In this document: one piece after another, positions 59,430 through 64,000 of the stretch
How the letters are laid out: every line of letters starts with the position of its first letter
How positions within the stretch are numbered: position 1 is the first letter of the stretch
Assembly (NCBI RefSeq): GCF_042676085.1
Contig: NZ_JBHTKH010000005.1
Span: 1-64,000, forward strand
Direction: 5' to 3'
Origin: Terrabacter terrigena
Lineage (GTDB): Bacteria; Actinomycetota; Actinomycetes; Actinomycetales; Dermatophilaceae
DNA length: 64,000 bases
Notes under the pieces: generated by a model
What the model was told of the DNA's origin: nothing
The model's input: only the letters and a program-made list of their open reading frames with translations
Database searches by the model: none
Translations under genes and position numbers: made by a program

Positions 59430-60413
59430 CCACGCCGTGAGGTCGCCCGAGGCCACCCACGTCTGCTCGCCCGCGACGATCCAGGCGGCCGTGGGCGTCA
59501 CCGACAGCCCGACCTGGCCCGGCGCCACCGCGTCGGCGCCCACGCAGGCGACCGGGTCGAGACCCTGGTCGGCCGTGACCCGCGCGACCTGCAGGCCCTG
59601 ACACGCCGCGACGACGCGGACGGCATACGTGCCCAAGGTGCCGCCGCCGACGAGTCGGGTGCCGAGCGCGACCGCCCCCGGGGCGCTGCCGGCGTCGGTC
59701 CAGGTGTGGCCGCCGTCGTTCGTGACGACCACCGAGCCGCCGCCGCAGAGCGCCTCGGCCTGGGTGGCCGAGGTGCGGGAGAGGTCGACGACCGTGGCTG
59801 TGCCGCAGGGGGCCGCCTTGGGGTCCTTCGGGCTCAGCACGCGGGTCGGCTCGTCGAGCCGGCGCGCCCAGCCGCCGCTCACCGGGGTTGGTGGCTGCCA
59901 GCTCTGGCCGGCGTCACGCGTCGCGTACTGCCGGGGCTCGCACTCGGCGCCCGCACCGATGACGAAGGCGCCCCTCTCGCTGAGCAGCTGCACGCGGGCG
60001 ACGGCGCGAGCCGGCGAGGGCAGGCGGGTCCAGGTCGCGCCACCGTCGGTGGTGACCTCGACGCGGGATCCGCCGGCGACGCACGAGCCCGCCGACGCGC
60101 GCCATGCCGTCGACGCGTCGAGGGCCGACACGAGACGTGCCACGGGCACTCCCCCGGGCGTGCCTCCTCCTTGCGTCACGACTGCCGTGCTGGAGGGGGT
60201 TGTTGTCGTGGCCGTGCTGGTCGTGACGGACGGGCTCGGTGCGGATGTGTCCGGCGACGTCGTCAGCGTCGTCGGCGTCGTCAGTGTCGTCAGCGACGCG
60301 GCGACCTGCGACGTCGCCGGCGCGTCACGGCCGGACCGCAGCGCCATGGCGACGAGCGCGACGTCGACAACGAGAAAGGCCACGAGGCCGGCCGTGGCCA
60401 CCGGTCTGTGCAT
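59418..60413 (-). CDS. Membrane-anchored BNR/sialidase-like repeat protein, copy A
   Basis: A 331-aa exported protein. One N-terminal membrane segment, then a Thr/Ser/Pro-rich linker (TTLTTPTTLTTSPDT), then beta-propeller-like repeats with Asp-box patterns: VEVTTDGGATWTRLP, RDAGQSWQPP and VTNDGGHTWTDAG. Several cysteines lie at conserved spacing. It is a paralogue of the protein at 62666. No sialidase catalytic residues are recognised; it may be a structural or binding protein. GGAGGGGAG lies upstream of ATG 60413. Confidence 0.75.
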   Translation of the reverse strand: MHRPVATAGLVAFLVVDVALVAMALRSGRDAPATSQVAASLTTLTTPTTLTTSPDTSAPSPSVTTSTATTTTPSSTAVVTQGGGTPGGVPVARLVSALDASTAWRASAGSCVAGGSRVEVTTDGGATWTRLPSPARAVARVQLLSERGAFVIGAGAECEPRQYATRDAGQSWQPPTPVSGGWARRLDEPTRVLSPKDPKAAPCGTATVVDLSRTSATQAEALCGGGSVVVTNDGGHTWTDAGSAPGAVALGTRLVGGGTLGTYAVRVVAACQGLQVARVTADQGLDPVACVGADAVAPGQVGLSVTPTAAWIVAGEQTWVASGDLTAWRLA

Positions 60414-60458
60414 CGCTCGAGCTCCCCTCCTGGCAGGTCATCCCCTCCCCCGGGGGAC

Positions 60459-60464
60459 ATGCTA
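60459..60464 (-). promoter_or_regulatory. Candidate -10 box (TAGCAT) for BNR-like copy A
   Basis: TAGCAT on the minus strand about 45 bases before ATG 60413, giving a leader with a strong ribosome site. A CCCCCGGGGG palindrome lies just downstream. Confidence 0.4.
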
Positions 60465-60506
60465 GGGGCGAATCGCCTTGTGGGAAGGGGCTCTCCGAGG
60501 TTCGCG

Positions 60507-61109
60507 TCAGATCGCGGGCGGGCGCAGCGCCTCGGCGACCACGCCGACCAGCGACTCGATTTCGTGCGACATCCGGGCATATGCCGCAGACCCGCGCCCG
60601 TATGGGTCGTAGATGTCCGATTCATCCGCGGGGCGGGCGCGGTGGAGGCCCCGACGGCCCCGGGCGACGTCGGCGACGACCGCGGCCCAGGGAACGTCCG
60701 CCGGTGCCTCACCTGCCGCGGCAGCGAGGTCGGCGCCACGCACGAGGTCGGCGAGCTCGCCGATCGTGAACGTCTTGCGCAGCGCGCGGGGGTGCAGCGC
60801 GACGGCGTCACCGCGGTGCTGCTGGGTCGCGGTGACGACGATGTCGGCATCGTCGAGCATCGCCCGCGCCAGCTGCCGCGAGGCGAAGCCGGCGACGTCG
60901 GCGCCGACGGCCGAGAGTGCCGCGCTCGACCCGGGCTCGATGTCGGACCCCACGAGGGCGCGGGTGCCGGCGCTCTCGACCACGGCGTCGGTGCCGGCGA
61001 GGAGCTGGCGCAGGCGGCGTTCGATGTAGGGCGAGCGGCACACGTTGCCGGTGCAGATGACCAGAACCGTCCCGACGTGGCGGGAGGGTCGGTCTGCCTG
61101 CTGGCTCAC
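60507..61109 (-). CDS. Low-molecular-weight protein tyrosine phosphatase
   Basis: A 200-aa cytosolic phosphatase with the active-site loop C19-TGNVC-R25-S and an acidic DPYGRG motif near residue 167 supplying the general-acid Asp. It probably dephosphorylates the tyrosine autokinase encoded at 44914, as in Wzb-Wzc pairs. The N-terminus carries a ~13-residue extension. GTG 61109 overlaps the rmlC stop by four bases (GTGA), so phosphatase and sugar-nucleotide synthesis are coupled. Confidence 0.9.
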   Translation of the reverse strand: MSQQADRPSRHVGTVLVICTGNVCRSPYIERRLRQLLAGTDAVVESAGTRALVGSDIEPGSSAALSAVGADVAGFASRQLARAMLDDADIVVTATQQHRGDAVALHPRALRKTFTIGELADLVRGADLAAAAGEAPADVPWAAVVADVARGRRGLHRARPADESDIYDPYGRGSAAYARMSHEIESLVGVVAEALRPPAI

Positions 61110-61723
61110 TTGCCGCTCCGGGCGAGCCGGGCGAGTTCGGCGGCGAACGCCTCGCAGGCCTCGAGCGTGGGCAGCAGCCCCGCCTCGGCGGCCTCCGCGA
61201 GCGAGGGGGCGGCGGTGTCCTTCGGCGAGAGCAGCGGCTCGACACCGTCGGGGAGGCGCAGCCCGATGTCGGGGTCGAGCGGGTTGACGCCGTGCTCGGC
61301 GCCGGGGTTGTAGGGCGTCGAGCAGAGGTAGTGGGCGGTCGTGCCGTCCTCGAGCGCGCAGAACGCGTGGCCGAGTCCCTCCGCGAGGTAGACGGCGCGG
61401 CGATCGACGGCGTCGAGCACCACCGAGTCCCACCGGCCGAAGGTCGGCGAGCCGACGCGCAGGTCGACGACGTAGTCGACGAGGCTGCCCGTGAGGGCCG
61501 TGACGTACTTCGCCTGACCGACCGGCACGTCGGCGAAGTGGATGCCGCGCACGGTGCCGCGCGACGACACCGAGACGTTCGTCTGGAGCACCCCGATCGG
61601 GTGGCCGACGACCTCGGCCAGCCGGTCGCCGCGGAACGACTCGAGGAAGACACCCCGGTCGTCGGGGAACTGGCGCGGCGTCACCACGAAGGCCCCGGCG
61701 ATGCGCAGCGGTCGGATGTCCAT
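61106..61723 (-). CDS. rmlC: dTDP-4-dehydrorhamnose 3,5-epimerase
   Basis: Third step of dTDP-L-rhamnose synthesis, 205 aa. GVFLESFRGDRL, VSSRGTVRGIHF with the catalytic His, VVDLRVGSPTFG with the Asp partner, and GLGHAFCAL are family motifs. ATG 61723. It follows rmlA by 19 bases. rmlB and rmlD are not in the window and must be elsewhere. Confidence 0.93.
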   Translation of the reverse strand: MDIRPLRIAGAFVVTPRQFPDDRGVFLESFRGDRLAEVVGHPIGVLQTNVSVSSRGTVRGIHFADVPVGQAKYVTALTGSLVDYVVDLRVGSPTFGRWDSVVLDAVDRRAVYLAEGLGHAFCALEDGTTAHYLCSTPYNPGAEHGVNPLDPDIGLRLPDGVEPLLSPKDTAAPSLAEAAEAGLLPTLEACEAFAAELARLARSGK

Positions 61724-61742
61724 CAGGTGTCGGTCCTCGGTC

Positions 61743-62621
61743 TCACGTCTCGTCCCGGCGCTCGGCCAGCAGGCCGTGCAGATAGAGACCGTAGCCGCTC
61801 TTGGCGAGCGCCTCGGCATGGCGTCCCAGGGCCTCGTCGTCGAGCCAGCCGTTGCGCCAGGCCACCTCCTCGACGCAGCCGATCTTCTGCCCCTGTCGCG
61901 CCTCGACGACGTTGACGAACTGGCTCGCCTCGATGAGGCCCTCGAAGGTGCCGGTGTCGAACCACGCCGTCCCCCGCGGCAGCACGCTGACGTTGAGCGT
62001 GCCGCGGCGCAGGTACTCCTCGTTGACCGCGGTGATCTCGAGCTCGCCGCGCTTGCTCGGCGTCAGGCCTCGGGCGATGCCGACGACGTCGTTGTCGTAG
62101 AAGTAGAGGCCCGGCACGGCGTAGCTCGACTTCGGGCGCTCCGGCTTCTCCTCGATGGAGACGGCGTGGCCGTCGCGGTCGAACTCCACCACGCCGTATG
62201 CCGTGGGGTCGGCGACGCGGTAGGCGAAGATGTGCCCGCCCACGACGTCGTTGTGGTCGGCGAGGCGTGTGCCGAGGCCGGGACCGAAGAAGATGTTGTC
62301 GCCGAGCACGAGCGCGACCCTGTCGGAGCCGATGAAGTCGGCGCCGAGGATGAACGCCTGGGCGAGTCCGTCGGGACTCGGCTGGACGGCATACGTGATC
62401 GTCATGCCCCACTGCGAGCCGTCACGGAGCAGTCGGCGGAACTGGTCGGCGTCCTCTGCGGTGGTGATGACGAGGACCTCGCGGACGCCCGCCATCATCA
62501 GGGTCGACAGCGGGTAGTACACCATCGGCTTGTCGTAGACGGGCATGAGCTGCTTGCTGATGCCGAGCGTGATCGGGTGCAGCCGGCTACCTGTGCCCCC
62601 AGCGAGGACGATGCCCTTCAT
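61743..62621 (-). CDS. rmlA: Glucose-1-phosphate thymidylyltransferase
   Basis: First step of dTDP-rhamnose synthesis: dTTP plus glucose-1-phosphate to dTDP-glucose, 292 aa. MKGIVLAGGTGSRLHPIT is the nucleotide-binding start, YDKPMVYYPLSTL and LGDNIFFG are conserved, and EKPERPKSSYAVPGLYFYD carries the sugar-binding part (core EKPERPKS). Start ATG 62621 has TACGCT eight bases upstream. Supplies rhamnose for the rhamnosyltransferase-like domain at 42761. Confidence 0.96.
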   Translation of the reverse strand: MKGIVLAGGTGSRLHPITLGISKQLMPVYDKPMVYYPLSTLMMAGVREVLVITTAEDADQFRRLLRDGSQWGMTITYAVQPSPDGLAQAFILGADFIGSDRVALVLGDNIFFGPGLGTRLADHNDVVGGHIFAYRVADPTAYGVVEFDRDGHAVSIEEKPERPKSSYAVPGLYFYDNDVVGIARGLTPSKRGELEITAVNEEYLRRGTLNVSVLPRGTAWFDTGTFEGLIEASQFVNVVEARQGQKIGCVEEVAWRNGWLDDEALGRHAEALAKSGYGLYLHGLLAERRDET

Positions 62622-62629
62622 GCTGCGCC

Positions 62630-62635
62630 AGCGTA
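62630..62635 (-). promoter_or_regulatory. -10 box (TACGCT) for rmlA
   Basis: TACGCT on the minus strand ends eight bases before ATG 62621; no Shine-Dalgarno sequence. Confidence 0.5.
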
Positions 62636-62665
62636 GGCGGCCTGCGTGGACACGGGCGAGACCGC

Positions 62666-63604
62666 TCAGGCCGTCGCGCGCCAGGTGGAGAGGCCCGCAT
62701 CGGCACGCCAGGTGGACCCGGCCACCGTGAGCCAGCCCGCCGACTCGACGACGCTGACCGAGACGCGCCCACCGGTGACGTCGGCATCGGTCTCGACGCA
62801 GGCGACCTTCGACGCGGTGCGGCCCGCGAGGCGCGCGAGCTCGACGCCGCTGCACTGTGCGGTGAGGCGGGCCACGTAGGCGGTCGCGCCGCCCTTCTCG
62901 GATCGGACGCTGAGCGCCAGGGCACCGTCGACCGCCGCCGCCTGGCTCCAGCGCGCGCCGCCGTCGGTCGAGCGCATCACCTGGCCTCCGGCACACAGCG
63001 CGAAGGCGCTCGACGCGCTCGCCCGGGCGAGGTCGACCACGGTCGCGTTGCCGCAGGGACGCGAGGCCGCCTGCTGCGGCGTGATGACCGTCTGGGGCGA
63101 GGCGCCGGCGGGCGCGCGCGACCAGCCGCCGTCGACAGCCCTGGGGCCTCGCCAGGTCACGCCGTCGTCATCCGTCGGGTACTCCCCCACGGCGCAGCCG
63201 GTGCGAGCAGCGACGACGAAGCCGCGGCCTTCTTCTCCGACGGGCTGCACACGGCCCAGGGCGCCGGTGGGTGCCTTGCGGGACACCCACGTCTTGCCGC
63301 CGTCCGTGGTCATCTGGATCGAGGCACCGCCGTCTGTGCAGGTCCCGAGCGTGGCACGCCACGCCCGGGTCGCGCTGGCCGCCACGACGACCTCGCTCAC
63401 GGGTTCGGCGGTTGACCGCCTGGTCGGCTCGGCCGTGGGCAGCTCCGTGCCGATCGAGGTGGCTGCTGCGCTCGTGGGAGGGGCGGCTCCGGCCGTGTCC
63501 GGTCGGAAGGCGAACGCCACGAGGAAGGCGTCGACGACGAGCAGGGCGAGCAGGCCCGCCAGGGCCAGTCGCCCTGCGGAGTTGTCCGACAGCCAGCGAA
63601 TCAC
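62666..63604 (-). CDS. Membrane-anchored BNR/sialidase-like repeat protein, copy B
   Basis: A 312-aa paralogue of the protein at 59418: N-terminal membrane segment (LALAGLLALLVVDAFLVAFAF), Ala/Thr/Pro linker, then Asp-box repeats IQMTTDGGKTWVSRK, TDDDGVTWRG and RSTDGGARWSQAA, and shared PCGNATVVDLAR. I start at GTG 63604 because TAGAGT ends seven bases upstream; the GTG at 63613 would overlap that box. Role unknown; possibly binds the polymer outside the cell. Confidence 0.75.
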   Translation of the reverse strand: MIRWLSDNSAGRLALAGLLALLVVDAFLVAFAFRPDTAGAAPPTSAAATSIGTELPTAEPTRRSTAEPVSEVVVAASATRAWRATLGTCTDGGASIQMTTDGGKTWVSRKAPTGALGRVQPVGEEGRGFVVAARTGCAVGEYPTDDDGVTWRGPRAVDGGWSRAPAGASPQTVITPQQAASRPCGNATVVDLARASASSAFALCAGGQVMRSTDGGARWSQAAAVDGALALSVRSEKGGATAYVARLTAQCSGVELARLAGRTASKVACVETDADVTGGRVSVSVVESAGWLTVAGSTWRADAGLSTWRATA

Positions 63605-63611
63605 GGTCGAC

Positions 63612-63617
63612 ACTCTA
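63612..63617 (-). promoter_or_regulatory. -10 box (TAGAGT) for BNR-like copy B
   Basis: TAGAGT on the minus strand ends seven bases before GTG 63604; it decides the start choice. Confidence 0.55.
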
Positions 63618-63659
63618 CGGACAGGCTGGACGAATGCAGCGCAACTGGGTGCCTCGGCA

Positions 63660-63665
63660 TAGGAT
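63660..63665 (+). promoter_or_regulatory. Candidate -10 box (TAGGAT) for the second Wzz gene
   Basis: TAGGAT about 80 bases upstream of GTG 63743, implying a leader of ~70 bases. Confidence 0.35.
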
Positions 63666-63742
63666 GCGCGGGAGGGGCCGTGTCGAAATGTCCGAAGTTC
63701 ATGCTCAACCGGCGGCCCGATCGACGATGAAAGACGGGGACT

Positions 63743-64000
63743 GTGGAGCTCCAGGACTACCTCAACGTGATCCGGAAGCGATGGATGATCATCGCAGCGG
63801 TCACGCTCGTGACCCTCGGTCTCGCAGCCGCCTACACCGCGCTGACACCGCGCACGTATGCCGCGACGACACAGTTCTTCGTGTCCACCTCGGGCGATGA
63901 CACGGCTTCATCGCTCGCCCAGGGCAACACGTTCACCCAGGCCCGGGTGAAGTCCTACTCGCAGCTGCTGGAGACGCCCAAGGTGCTGGGCCCGGTCATC
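63743..64000 (+). CDS. Wzz-type chain-length determinant protein (partial, runs off the window)
   Basis: The first 86 codons of a second Wzz-like protein. ELQDYLNVIRKRWMIIAAVT is the cytosolic start and first membrane segment, followed by PRTYAATTQFFVSTS, the usual first strand of the outer domain. It may also end in a tyrosine kinase domain beyond the window. GGGGA lies just before GTG 63743. Distinct from the fusion at 44914. Confidence 0.85.
   Translation, partial: MELQDYLNVIRKRWMIIAAVTLVTLGLAAAYTALTPRTYAATTQFFVSTSGDDTASSLAQGNTFTQARVKSYSQLLETPKVLGPVI

Overview
The window is very high-G+C DNA with third positions almost always G or C, densely packed genes, many ATGA/GTGA start-stop overlaps, frequent GTG starts and many probable leaderless transcripts. 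Family content supports an actinobacterium: a 281-aa Sdh1-type anchor, a stand-alone acyl-CoA mutase large subunit, an MgtA-like mannosyltransferase, and Tat exported proteins with an RRSVVKGAAW-type signal. A member of or close to the Intrasporangiaceae is my guess; the sequence does not prove it. I see no tRNA, rRNA, IS element, prophage or CRISPR array.

Layout. 1-376: no convincing gene, one imperfect 30-bp direct repeat. 377-7241 (minus): a nucleoside uptake and catabolism operon (BmpA-type lipoprotein, two permeases, double-domain ATPase, cytidine deaminase, thymidine phosphorylase). 7353-11273: M20 amidohydrolase, FhuF-like Fe-S protein, then psuG and a frameshifted psuK for pseudouridine breakdown. 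11336-16237: acyl-CoA mutase large subunit, then a MarR/GbsR-like regulator divergent from a two-gene ABC exporter. 16338-21327: manC, a GT-C-like membrane protein, an SDR and an MgtA-like glycosyltransferase. 21435-28597: two complete but different succinate dehydrogenase/fumarate reductase operons in tandem. 28670-36191: DacA carboxypeptidase, YihY protein, 2'-5' RNA ligase-like protein, GT4, trpS, xth and a MauE-thioredoxin fusion.

36252-64000 is mostly a surface-polysaccharide locus: about ten glycosyltransferases, a Wzy-like polymerase, a Wzx-like flippase, a tyrosine autokinase fused to a Wzz domain, a low-molecular-weight tyrosine phosphatase, rmlA/rmlC, an acyltransferase, a PAP2 phosphatase, an LCP ligase and the start of a second Wzz protein. 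Embedded in it are two PqqD-like (RRE-type) proteins, an HprK-like P-loop kinase and a nucleotidyltransferase-like protein. These are gene types better known from RiPP and lasso-peptide clusters, yet the kinase and one PqqD protein are joined by 4-base overlaps to a run of glycosyltransferase genes. A separately promoted Tat-exported protein with eight cysteines follows. This is the best candidate for an undescribed system.

Two DNA-level signals cross gene boundaries. GGCATAC/GTATGCC appears about 31 times in all reading frames and in spacers, usually extended to GGCATACG. A TANNNT-like -10 box ends 5-8 bases before the start codon of about 17 genes that lack a Shine-Dalgarno sequence, and I used it to choose starts.
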